A DNA stretch of 17,570 bases, taken from Rhizobium sp. Q54. GTDB taxonomy: Bacteria > Pseudomonadota > Alphaproteobacteria > Rhizobiales > Beijerinckiaceae. Under the pieces are notes generated by a model. It had not been told where the DNA came from. It ran no database searches and saw nothing but the letters and a program-made list of their open reading frames with translations. Shown here piece by piece: positions 6,946-14,463 of the stretch. Location: the NCBI GenBank assembly GCA_945903655.1, contig CAMDOY010000034.1, positions 1-17,570 of the forward strand. Reading direction: 5' to 3'. The stretch's first letter is position 1. Each line of letters starts with the position of its first letter. The translations under genes were made by a program, and so were the position numbers.

Positions 6946-8235
6946 CTAGCCCCACACGACCTCGCCCGCAACCACGGTGAGCTTGACTTTGCCCTCCATC
7001 CGCGCCCCGTCGAAGGGCGTGTTGCGGCTGCGCGAATGAAGCAAAGCGGGATCAAGCACATAGGGCTCTTCGGGGTCGAAGCGGATGACGTCAGCGGGCG
7101 CGCCCTTTTGCAAGCGGCCCTGCGGGAGGCCCAGAATTTCGGCAGGACGGGTCGAGAGTGCATGGAGCAGACGCGGCAGATTGACCTGCCCTGCATGGAC
7201 AAGGCGAAGGCCCGCGGAGAGGATCGTCTCCAGACCAATGGCGCCAGGCGCCGCCTCGCCGAAGGGCAGACGCTTGGTCTCGACATCCTGCGGATTGTGA
7301 TCGGACACGATGACGTCGATGAGCCCGGAGGCCAGCGCCTCCACCATGGCGATACGATCCGTCTCCTGGCGCAGCGGCGGCGAGAGCTTGAAGAAACTGC
7401 GATAGGCGCCGATGTCGTTTTCATTCAGCGTGAGATGATTGATCGAGGTGGCGCAGGTGACTTTCAGCCCCGCATCCTTGGCCCGCGCGATGATCTCAAG
7501 CGAAGGCGCGGCGCTGACAAGCGAGGCGTGATAGCGCCCCTTGATCATGTTGACGAGGCGCAGATCACGATCCAGCGCGATGGTCTCCGCTTCCACGGGA
7601 ATGCCGCCAAGGCCCAACCGCGTGGCGAATTCGCCCGCATTCATCACGCCCGAACCTGCGAGGTCCTCATCCTGCGCAAAATGCATGATGAGCGCGTCGA
7701 AATCGCGCCCATAGGTCATGGCCCGGCGCATCACCTGCGCATTGCGGATGGAATGCAAACCATCGGTGAAGGCCACGGCGCCGCTTTCCAGCAGCAGCCC
7801 GATTTCGGCGATCTCCTTGCCATGGAGGCCCTTGGTGATGGCGGCGGAGGGCAGCACCCGGACCCGCGCGGTGTCGCGCGCCCGGCGCTTGATGAAATCC
7901 ACGACCGCCGGATCATCCACCACCGGATGGGTGTCGGGCATGGCGACCATGGTGGTCACGCCGCCAGCGGCGGCGGCGGCGCTGGCCGAGGCCATGGTCT
8001 CGCGATGTTCGGCGCCAGGCTCGCCGACGAAGGCGCGCATGTCGATGAGGCCGGGCGCGACCATGTCGCCCGCGCAGTCGATGATCTCAGCCTCCGCCGG
8101 AACGCTGTCGCGGGTGACGGCGCCGCCGAGGTCGGCGATGACGCCATTCATAATGAGCAAGCCGCCCCGTGTTTCGGTCCCCGCAGCGGGGTCGATCAGG
8201 CGGGCGTTGAGGAGGGCGAGAGGTCTGTTGGTCAT
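6946..8235 (-). CDS. pyrC: dihydroorotase-like protein, probably catalytically inactive (PyrC'/PyrX type)
   Basis: By fold and position this is a class I dihydroorotase homologue (429 residues, amidohydrolase family), and annotation pipelines would call it pyrC. Key residues are missing. The metal-binding HxH after PGLID reads R67-A-F69, and the following substrate Arg of HLREPG is Gly71. The second His of the HxxH element is Leu239. The His of DHAPH is Gln316, and the Asn of MPNT is Asp101. Asp158, His185 and Asp312 remain. Inactive homologues next to pyrB are known from Pseudomonas, where PyrC' supports assembly of aspartate transcarbamoylase. I infer the same role here, with the working dihydroorotase encoded elsewhere. 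The ATG at 8235 is 11 bases after pyrB, so the two are surely co-transcribed. Confidence 0.88.
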   Translation of the reverse strand: MTNRPLALLNARLIDPAAGTETRGGLLIMNGVIADLGGAVTRDSVPAEAEIIDCAGDMVAPGLIDMRAFVGEPGAEHRETMASASAAAAAGGVTTMVAMPDTHPVVDDPAVVDFIKRRARDTARVRVLPSAAITKGLHGKEIAEIGLLLESGAVAFTDGLHSIRNAQVMRRAMTYGRDFDALIMHFAQDEDLAGSGVMNAGEFATRLGLGGIPVEAETIALDRDLRLVNMIKGRYHASLVSAAPSLEIIARAKDAGLKVTCATSINHLTLNENDIGAYRSFFKLSPPLRQETDRIAMVEALASGLIDVIVSDHNPQDVETKRLPFGEAAPGAIGLETILSAGLRLVHAGQVNLPRLLHALSTRPAEILGLPQGRLQKGAPADVIRFDPEEPYVLDPALLHSRSRNTPFDGARMEGKVKLTVVAGEVVWG

Positions 8236-8246
8236 GGTCGCGCGCC

Positions 8247-9194
8247 TCAGTTCGGCAGATGTTGCGCGAGGGCTTCCAGCACCGCCATGCGCACGGCGAC
8301 GCCCATCTCGACCTGCTCGGTGATGAGCGAGCGCGGCCCGTCCGCCACCGCCGTGTCGATCTCCACGCCCCGGTTCATGGGGCCGGGATGCATCACCAGC
8401 GCATCGGGCTTGGCGTAGGCGAGCTTCTCTTCGTCGAGACCATAGAAGCGCGCATATTCGCGCAGGCTCGGCACGAAGGCGCCGCTCATGCGCTCCAGTT
8501 GCAGCCGCAGCATCATCACGATGTCCGCATCCCTAAGGCCATCACGCATGTTACGGTGGACCTCGACGCCAAGACGATCAATGCCCGCAGGCAGAAGCGT
8601 TGACGGCGCCACGACCCGCACGCGCGCGCCAAGCTTGGCCAGCAGCAGCATGTTGGAGCGGGCCACACGCGAATGGGCGACATCGCCGCAGATGGCGACC
8701 GTCAGCCCCTCGATCCGGCCCTTGTTGCGACGGATGGTGAGGGCGTCGAGCAGGGCCTGGGTGGGATGCTCGTGGGAGCCGTCGCCCGCGTTCACCACGG
8801 AGCAATCGACCTTGCGGGCCAGCAGATCCACGGCGCCCGACTCCTGATGGCGCACGATGATGATGTCGGGCCGCATGGCGTTCAGCGTCACCGCCGTGTC
8901 GATGAGCGTCTCGCCCTTCTTCACGCTGGAATTGGCGACGGACATGTTCATGACGTCGGCGCCCAGCCGCTTGCCCGCAATCTCGAAGGAGGCCTGGGTG
9001 CGGGTGGAGTTCTCGAAGAAGAGATTGATCTGGGTGCGCCCGCGCAGAATGCTGCGCTTCTTCTCCACCTGGCGGGAAAGGGCCACCGCCTCCTCCGCCA
9101 TGTCCAGTAGATGAAGGATGTCGGGAGCCGCCAGCGCCTCGATGCCGAGGAGGTGGCGGTGCGGGAAGATGATGGGGGAGCGGGTGTCTGCCAT
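8247..9194 (-). CDS. pyrB: aspartate carbamoyltransferase catalytic subunit
   Basis: PyrB joins carbamoyl phosphate and aspartate to form carbamoyl-aspartate, the committed step of pyrimidine synthesis. The 315-residue protein has the carbamoyl-phosphate loop FFENSTRTQASFEIAGKRLG (STRT at 63-66), SVKKGET with Lys93, DGSHEHPTQALLDAL (HPTQ at 143-146), the aspartate-site segment MMLRLQLER near 227-235, and HPGPMNRGVEI at 269-279. No pyrI regulatory gene is adjacent. I chose the ATG at 9194, with AGGA about 9 bases upstream, over the longer frame to 9308, whose N terminus lacks family resemblance. The gene follows the CLC gene by 70 bases and precedes the pyrC-like gene by 11. Confidence 0.96.
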   Translation of the reverse strand: MADTRSPIIFPHRHLLGIEALAAPDILHLLDMAEEAVALSRQVEKKRSILRGRTQINLFFENSTRTQASFEIAGKRLGADVMNMSVANSSVKKGETLIDTAVTLNAMRPDIIIVRHQESGAVDLLARKVDCSVVNAGDGSHEHPTQALLDALTIRRNKGRIEGLTVAICGDVAHSRVARSNMLLLAKLGARVRVVAPSTLLPAGIDRLGVEVHRNMRDGLRDADIVMMLRLQLERMSGAFVPSLREYARFYGLDEEKLAYAKPDALVMHPGPMNRGVEIDTAVADGPRSLITEQVEMGVAVRMAVLEALAQHLPN

Positions 9195-9204
9195 GAGGCG
9201 CATC

Positions 9205-9233
9205 CTATAGGGCCGCAGGGTCGGGGGATGCAA
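9205..9233 (-). promoter_or_regulatory. candidate promoter for pyrB and the genes after it
   Basis: On the minus strand, TTGCAT (9228-9233) is followed after 17-18 bases by CTATAG/TATAGG (9204-9210). The layout is the same as in the proposed gatC promoter. The predicted transcript would begin only a few bases before the pyrB ATG, leaving almost no leader. That argues for either a near-leaderless message or a chance match. Confidence 0.3.
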
Positions 9234-9239
9234 GGCGGC

Positions 9240-9255
9240 GGGGACCGCAGTCCCC
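9240..9255 (-). terminator. short hairpin between the CLC gene and pyrB
   Basis: ggggac (9240-9245) and gtcccc (9250-9255) pair around a 4-base loop, 9 bases past the CLC stop codon. The stem is GC-rich but no T-run follows, so termination is only possible, not shown. Confidence 0.3.
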
Positions 9256-9264
9256 AGCAAGGTA

Positions 9265-11025
9265 TCAGCGCGTGACAGCCCGATGGCGCCGCTCAAGCTC
9301 TTCGCCATAGCGGCGAAGCGTATGGGCCTCGGTCAGCAGGCCCAGCACATGGCCATTCTGCGCGCTGTCGAGCACTGGCAGCACATCGGTCTCCGTCTTC
9401 TCGAAGATGTCGATGGCCTCGCGGATGGTCATCTGGGGCAGCAGCAAGGCGTCATCGGGCTGGACCAGCGCCGAGACCGGCGCCTCGGGCTGCGCGATGG
9501 CGGTGTGGAGATCGGCGGTCAGCACGGTCCCTGCGTAGCGGCCGTCCTTGTCGAGCAGGAAGATCTGCCGCTCGCCGCCCGGCGGAAAGAGGCTGCGGGC
9601 GGCCTCGATGGTCACGTCATGGGGCAGCGTGCGCGCATCCTTGCGCATGAGGCGGGCCACGGTCAGATCGCGCAGCCAGCCGATGTCGGCGGGGCCGCGG
9701 ATGGTCTCGCCCCGCAGGTGGAAGCGCCAGGTGGCGAAGGAGTAGCCAAAGCCCGTGCGCACAATGAGCGAGGAGATGGCGCAGGCGATGAAACAGGCCG
9801 CCGTCACCCCGAAATCCCCGGTCATCTCCAGCGCCAGAACGGTCATGGTGACCGGCGAGCCCAGCACCCCCGTGGCGAAGGCGGCCATGCCCGCCACCGC
9901 CGCCGTGCCCGGCGTCAGGGAGATCTCCATCCAGAGGGCGACGCCCTCCCCATAGAAGCGGCCGAACATGCTGCCAATCAGCAGAGAGGCGAAGAACAAC
10001 CCGCCGCGATAGCCCGCCCCCAGCGACACAGCCGAGGCGAGGCACTTCAGCAAGGCGAGCCCCACCAGCAGGCCGAGCGACACGGAATGGAGAAGATTCT
10101 GCTGCAAGGCGCCATGGCCCGAGCCCATGACCTGCGGGCTCACCACCGCCATGGCGCCCACCAGCAGCCCGCCCAGCACAGGCCGGAAGGCCGCCGGAAA
10201 GCGGCTGCGGTTGAAGAGCCCGTCGATGATGGCGACCCCGCGCATGAGAGCGATGCTCGCCAGCGCCATGCAGATCGCCAGCGCCACCAGATGGGCGAAG
10301 CCAGCGCCTTGGATCGCGGACATGGGGCCGGGCACTATAAGAAGGTCATGCCCGACAAGGGGCTTGGAGATCAGGGAGGCCACGATGGCGCTGGCCGCCA
10401 CGGGCATCAGGGAGCCCACGCTATAGGCGCCCAGCACCACCTCGAAGGCGTAAAAGGCCCCCGCCAGCGGCGCCCCAAAGGCCGCCGCGATGGCCCCCGC
10501 CGCGCCGCAACCCACAAGCAGACGCAGATCGCTGCGCCGCGCCGCCAGTCCCCGCCCGAAGAGCGAGGCCACAGCAGAGGAGATCTGCGTATAGGCCGCC
10601 TCCAGCCCCACGGAGGAGCCGCAGGCGTTGGAGATGAAGGTCTGAAAGGTAATATAAAGGCTGCCGCTGATGGACATGCGTCCGCCATTCAGGGCGTTGG
10701 CCTCGATGGCGTCGGCCATGCGCCCGTTGAAGCGCTTGCCCGCCCAGAGGGTCAGGGCCGCCAGGGCGAAGGCCCCCGCCACCGGCCCGCCCACCGCGCG
10801 CCACCAGGTCAGCCCGGTGGCGATGGACAGATGCTGGCCCCGGTCGAGGCCGAACAGGAGTTCGTGAACAAGCTGGGATCCCGCCGACAGGCCGGAGACC
10901 AGAAGCCCGGACAGCAGCCCCACCAGAGCGCCCACCACCACCAGCCCGAACTCCCGGGCGCGCACGAAGGCGCGAACCCCGACGGGAAAGATGCGGTCGA
11001 ACTTCTGCGAGGGGATTGGGGCCAT
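9265..11025 (-). CDS. CLC-family chloride channel/transporter with C-terminal CBS pair
   Basis: This is an inner-membrane CLC-family anion channel or Cl-/H+ exchanger of 586 residues. About residues 25-425 are the hydrophobic multi-helix core. Residues about 455-575 form two CBS domains (LMRKDARTLPHDVTIEAA and QMTIREAIDIFEKTETDVLPVLD), likely a cytoplasmic regulatory module. The family anchors are altered. GREGP is G140-L-E-A-A, keeping the gating glutamate as Glu142. GSGIP is not recognisable near residues 103-109. GGIFAP is GGLFFA at about 341-346. In APLAGAFYAFEVV the position of E. coli Glu203 (the internal proton glutamate) is Val196 by eye alignment, which favours a channel over a coupled exchanger. 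I chose the ATG at 11025 because the upstream frame is not protein-like. It lies upstream of pyrB on the same strand. Confidence 0.9.
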   Translation of the reverse strand: MAPIPSQKFDRIFPVGVRAFVRAREFGLVVVGALVGLLSGLLVSGLSAGSQLVHELLFGLDRGQHLSIATGLTWWRAVGGPVAGAFALAALTLWAGKRFNGRMADAIEANALNGGRMSISGSLYITFQTFISNACGSSVGLEAAYTQISSAVASLFGRGLAARRSDLRLLVGCGAAGAIAAAFGAPLAGAFYAFEVVLGAYSVGSLMPVAASAIVASLISKPLVGHDLLIVPGPMSAIQGAGFAHLVALAICMALASIALMRGVAIIDGLFNRSRFPAAFRPVLGGLLVGAMAVVSPQVMGSGHGALQQNLLHSVSLGLLVGLALLKCLASAVSLGAGYRGGLFFASLLIGSMFGRFYGEGVALWMEISLTPGTAAVAGMAAFATGVLGSPVTMTVLALEMTGDFGVTAACFIACAISSLIVRTGFGYSFATWRFHLRGETIRGPADIGWLRDLTVARLMRKDARTLPHDVTIEAARSLFPPGGERQIFLLDKDGRYAGTVLTADLHTAIAQPEAPVSALVQPDDALLLPQMTIREAIDIFEKTETDVLPVLDSAQNGHVLGLLTEAHTLRRYGEELERRHRAVTR

Positions 11026-11230
11026 GGGAACCAGTGTTGGGCGGAACTGCCATCGGCAACGTCCCACAGCAGGGATCGGTCCGGCAACTCCTTGCGCACC
11101 GCCAGACCAGCCAGTGGCGCCAACGTCAAGCGCGCGGCGATACCGGCGGCGCCATCCATTGCCAAGGTATTGTCGAAAAGGTCCCCCAAAGAGCTTTTGA
11201 CTACCCGCCCGACCCACTTGTCCACAGGGG

Positions 11231-11257
11231 CGGAATGTCTTTTCAAAAGACATTCCG
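11231..11257. repeat. perfect 13-base inverted repeat (palindrome) between the CLC gene and topA
   Basis: cggaatgtctttt (11231-11243) and aaaagacattccg (11245-11257) are exact inverted copies around a single C. No T-run follows in either direction, and no gene ends close by. It therefore looks more like a regulator binding site or a repeated palindromic element than a terminator. It lies 25 bases before the TTGACA facing topA and about 200 bases before the CLC start. Confidence 0.75.
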
Positions 11258-11281
11258 GCGCAGGCCCGCCAGAGGGCCGAT

Positions 11282-11310
11282 TTGACAGCCGACCGGCCCT
11301 ACCCCATGTT
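11282..11310 (+). promoter_or_regulatory. candidate promoter for topA
   Basis: A perfect TTGACA (11282-11287) is followed after 17 bases by CATGTT (11305-11310), a poor -10 element. The leader to the topA ATG would be roughly 110 bases. The position just after the palindrome makes it plausible; the -10 keeps confidence low. Confidence 0.3.
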
Positions 11311-11425
11311 CCCGACCGATTTAGCCACCCCCGCCAAGCCCTCCGGGCGGCCTCGCAGGCTCTGCGATAAAGGCCATTTACGCTGGATGACCTGTGCTGG
11401 CTGGCGTCTGAAAAGGCGTACCGGA

Positions 11426-14377
11426 ATGAATGTCGTCATCGTCGAATCTCCTGCCAAGGCGCAGACGATCAACAAATATCTCGGCAATGACTACGAGGTC
11501 TTCGCCTCGTTCGGCCATGTCCGCGATCTCCCGGCCAAGGACGGGTCCGTCGATCCTGACGATGATTTCGCCATGCGCTGGGAGATGGACGGCAAGGCCG
11601 CCAAACGCATGAGCGAGATCGCCGCCGCCGTGAAGGGCGCCAGCAAGGTCATCCTGGCGACCGATCCGGATCGCGAGGGCGAGGCGATCTCCTGGCACGT
11701 CCTGGAAATCCTGCGCGGCAAGAAGGTGCTCAAGGACAAGAAGATCGAGCGCGTCGTCTTCAACGCCATCACCAAGACCGCCATTCTGGAGGCCATGCAG
11801 CACCCCCGCGAGATCGATGGGGCCCTGGTCGACGCCTATCTGGCCCGCCGCGCCCTTGATTATCTTGTGGGATTCACGCTCTCCCCCGTACTGTGGCGCA
11901 AGCTGCCGGGCGCCAAGTCGGCTGGTCGCGTCCAGTCGGTGTCCCTGCGCCTTGTCTGCGACCGCGAGATGGAGATCGAGAAATTCGTCAAGCGCGAGTA
12001 TTGGTCCCTCGCCGCCCACCTCTTCACCAAGGACAAGGCGCCCTTCATCGCCCGCCTCGTGGGGGCCGATGGCAAGAAGATCACCCGCCTCGACATCGGC
12101 GCCGAGCCCGAAGCGCGCGCCTTCGAAGTTGGCCTCAATCAGGCGAAGTTCACGGTGACCTCGGTGGAGGCCAAGCCCGCCAAGCGCAATCCCTCCCCGC
12201 CCTTCACCACCTCGACCCTGCAGCAGGAAGCCTCCCGCAAGCTGGGCCTCGCCCCCGCCCGCACCATGCAGCTCGCCCAGCGCCTCTATGAAGGCATCAA
12301 CCTCGGGGGCGAGACTGTGGGCCTCATCACTTATATGCGAACCGATGGCATAGACATGGCCCCGGAGGCCATTGCAGGAGCGCGCGCGGTCATCGCCCAG
12401 CAATATGGCGACGCCTATGTGCCCAAGGCGCCGCGCACCTATTCGTCCAAGCAGAAGAACGCGCAGGAGGCCCATGAAGCCGTGCGCCCGACCGACGCCG
12501 CACGGCTGCCCAAGCAGATGGCGAAATATCTGGAGGCCGACCAGCTCGCGCTCTATGACCTCATCTGGACCCGCACCGTCGCCAGCCAGATGCAATCGGC
12601 GGAGCTGGAGCGCACCACGGTCGAAATCTCGGCGGATGTTCCCGCCCCCTCGGTGATCCGCAAGCTGGACCTGCGCGCCACCGGCCAGGTCATCCGCTTT
12701 GATGGCTTCCTGAAGCTCTATCAGGAAGGCAAGGACGACGAGGACGATGAGGAAGGCGGCCGCCTGCCCCCCATGGCCCAGGGCGACACGCTCGCCAAAG
12801 AGCGCATCGAAACCGTCCAGCATTTCACTGAGCCGCCGCCGCGCTTCACCGAGGCGACGCTGGTCAAGCGCATGGAAGAACTGGGCATCGGTCGCCCCTC
12901 CACCTACGCTTCGACGCTGGCGGTGTTGCGGGAGCGCGATTATGTGCGCATCGAGAAGAAGCGCCTCGTGCCCGAAGACAAGGGTCGTCTGCTGACCGCC
13001 TTCCTCGAAAGCTTCTTCACCCGCTATGTGGAGTACAACTTCACGGCGGATCTCGAAGAGAAACTCGACGAAGTCTCCAACCACGAAAAAGACTACAAGG
13101 AAGTGCTGCGCGATTTCTGGCGCGACTTCATTGTAGCCATCGAAGGCACCAAGGATCTGCGCACGACGCAGGTTCTCGACACGCTCAACGAGGTTCTGGG
13201 CTCCCATATCTTCCCCGCCAAGGAAGATGGCTCGGACCCCCGCGGTTGCCCGTCCTGCGCGGCGGGACAACTCTCGCTGAAGCTTGGAAAATTCGGCGCC
13301 TTCATCGGCTGCTCCAACTATCCCGAATGCAAGTTCACCCGCACCCTGGCTCAGGCTGCGGCGGGTGAAACGGCGACCGGCGATGGCGACAGGCCGGGCG
13401 TGCGCTCGCTGGGTTTTGACCCCGAGACGGGCGAGGAGATCACCTCCCGCGACGGTCGCTTCGGCCCCTATCTGCAACTCGGCGAAGCCGAGAAGCCCAA
13501 GCGCTCCTCCATCCCCAAGGGGCTCAACGCTTCCGAGATCACCCTTGAACAGGCGGTGGCCCTGCTCTCCCTGCCCCGCGAAGTGGCGAAGCATCCCGAG
13601 ACCAAGGAGCCCATCGTGGCGGGCATCGGGCGTTTTGGTCCCTATGTGCAGCATGGGAAGATGTACGCCAGCCTGACCCGGGACGACGACGTTCTCACCA
13701 TCGGCGCCAATCGGGCCATCGACCTGATCATCACCAAGGAACAGGGCGGCGGCGGTCGCTTCGGCTCCACCGAACCGGGACGCCCGCTGGGCGACCATCC
13801 CGATGGCGGCGTTGTGAGCGTGAAGTCCGGCAAGTTCGGCTCCTATGTGAACTGGGGCAAGATCAACGCCACCATCCCCAAGGGGACCAACGCCGAGGGC
13901 CTGACCCTGCCTGACGCCATCGCGCTTCTGGCGGCGAAGGCTTCGGCGGCGCCTGCGGGCGGGAAGGTGCTGGGCGAGCATACGGCGGGCGGGCCGATCA
14001 CCCTGCGGGATGGTCGCTATGGCGCCTATGTCAGCCACGGCAAGGTCAACGCCACCATCCCCAAGGGAACTGCGCTCGAAACCGTCACCCTCGAGGACGC
14101 CATCCGCTGGATCGACGACAAGGGCGGACCTGACAAGAAACTGACCCGCAAAGCGCCCAAGAAGGGCGCGGCCAAGAAATCGACCGCCGTGAAAAAGCCC
14201 GCCGCCAAGAAGGCTGCGGTCAAGGTGGACGACGATGACGAGCCGCCCTTCGATATTGACGAGACCCCCAAGGCCAAAGTCGACGCCCGCAAGGCGCCCG
14301 CCAAGGCAGCGGCCAAGAAGAGCGCCGCCAAAAAGAAGGCTCCCGCCAAGAAGAAAGCGGCTGCGAAGAAGAAGTGA
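11426..14377 (+). CDS. topA: DNA topoisomerase I (type IA)
   Basis: TopA relaxes negative supercoils by passing one strand through a transient single-strand break. The 983-residue protein starts with the TOPRIM domain (NVVIVESPAKAQTINKYLG; Glu7; ATDPDREGEA with Asp80, Asp82, Glu84). The nucleophile is Tyr303 in GLITYMRTDG. Later come EAHEAVRPTD and GIGRPSTYASTL. The C-terminal region has one four-Cys zinc ribbon (Cys608, 611, 629, 635). It then has four repeats built on RFGPY or a variant (GRFGPYLQLGE, GRFGPYVQHGK, GKFGSYVNWGK, GRYGAYVSHGK). The last about 60 residues form a Lys/Ala/Pro-rich, histone H1-like tail split by an acidic patch. The ATG at 11426 follows AAGG by 9 bases and gives the canonical start; the longer frame to 11282 is not protein-like. 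rnr follows after 86 bases. Confidence 0.97.
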   Translation: MNVVIVESPAKAQTINKYLGNDYEVFASFGHVRDLPAKDGSVDPDDDFAMRWEMDGKAAKRMSEIAAAVKGASKVILATDPDREGEAISWHVLEILRGKKVLKDKKIERVVFNAITKTAILEAMQHPREIDGALVDAYLARRALDYLVGFTLSPVLWRKLPGAKSAGRVQSVSLRLVCDREMEIEKFVKREYWSLAAHLFTKDKAPFIARLVGADGKKITRLDIGAEPEARAFEVGLNQAKFTVTSVEAKPAKRNPSPPFTTSTLQQEASRKLGLAPARTMQLAQRLYEGINLGGETVGLITYMRTDGIDMAPEAIAGARAVIAQQYGDAYVPKAPRTYSSKQKNAQEAHEAVRPTDAARLPKQMAKYLEADQLALYDLIWTRTVASQMQSAELERTTVEISADVPAPSVIRKLDLRATGQVIRFDGFLKLYQEGKDDEDDEEGGRLPPMAQGDTLAKERIETVQHFTEPPPRFTEATLVKRMEELGIGRPSTYASTLAVLRERDYVRIEKKRLVPEDKGRLLTAFLESFFTRYVEYNFTADLEEKLDEVSNHEKDYKEVLRDFWRDFIVAIEGTKDLRTTQVLDTLNEVLGSHIFPAKEDGSDPRGCPSCAAGQLSLKLGKFGAFIGCSNYPECKFTRTLAQAAAGETATGDGDRPGVRSLGFDPETGEEITSRDGRFGPYLQLGEAEKPKRSSIPKGLNASEITLEQAVALLSLPREVAKHPETKEPIVAGIGRFGPYVQHGKMYASLTRDDDVLTIGANRAIDLIITKEQGGGGRFGSTEPGRPLGDHPDGGVVSVKSGKFGSYVNWGKINATIPKGTNAEGLTLPDAIALLAAKASAAPAGGKVLGEHTAGGPITLRDGRYGAYVSHGKVNATIPKGTALETVTLEDAIRWIDDKGGPDKKLTRKAPKKGAAKKSTAVKKPAAKKAAVKVDDDDEPPFDIDETPKAKVDARKAPAKAAAKKSAAKKKAPAKKKAAAKKK

Positions 14378-14428
14378 CGGCGCAGCCTTCTGGAAAATCC
14401 GGAACTGCGTGACCACATAGTGTAACGT

Positions 14429-14449
14429 CGAGGGCGAATCTCCCCCTCG
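14429..14449 (+). promoter_or_regulatory. short hairpin just before the rnr start
   Basis: cgaggg (14429-14434) and ccctcg (14444-14449) can pair around a 9-base loop, ending 14 bases before the TTG start of rnr. With no T-run it is a poor terminator for topA. It could affect rnr translation, or be chance. Confidence 0.25.
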
Positions 14450-14463
14450 GCGCGGAAACCCGA

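Larger units (their letters stand above)
11026..11425. other. 400-base divergent intergenic region between the CLC gene and topA
   Basis: It must hold the promoters of the minus-strand CLC run and the plus-strand topA run. It contains a perfect 13-base inverted repeat (11231-11257), a TTGACA (11282-11287) facing topA, and one near-match to a DnaA box, TTGTCCACA (11218-11226). One minus-strand frame, about 11246 to 11020, has a protein-like look but no ending that makes sense. No complete gene is supportable. Confidence 0.6.

Noticed and set aside
6268..8418. 716-codon plus-strand open frame opposite plsY and the pyrC-like gene
   Set aside because: It spans two clear genes and the gap between them on the other strand, and the translation is low-complexity.
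11218..11226. TTGTCCACA as a DnaA box near topA
   Set aside because: It is a single site with one mismatch to TTATCCACA and no neighbours, which is expected by chance.
9283..11370. 695-codon plus-strand open frame opposite the CLC gene
   Set aside because: Its translation is dominated by Gln, His, Gly and Arg runs, typical of an antisense reading.
11282..11425. Longer topA reading starting at 11282
   Set aside because: The extra 48 residues have no resemblance to TopA, whose canonical start NVVIVESPAKA follows the ATG at 11426 with a ribosome site.
11378..14416. 1012-codon minus-strand open frame covering all of topA
   Set aside because: It is striking for length only. It tracks topA end to end, has no motif, and fits the codon-bias explanation.
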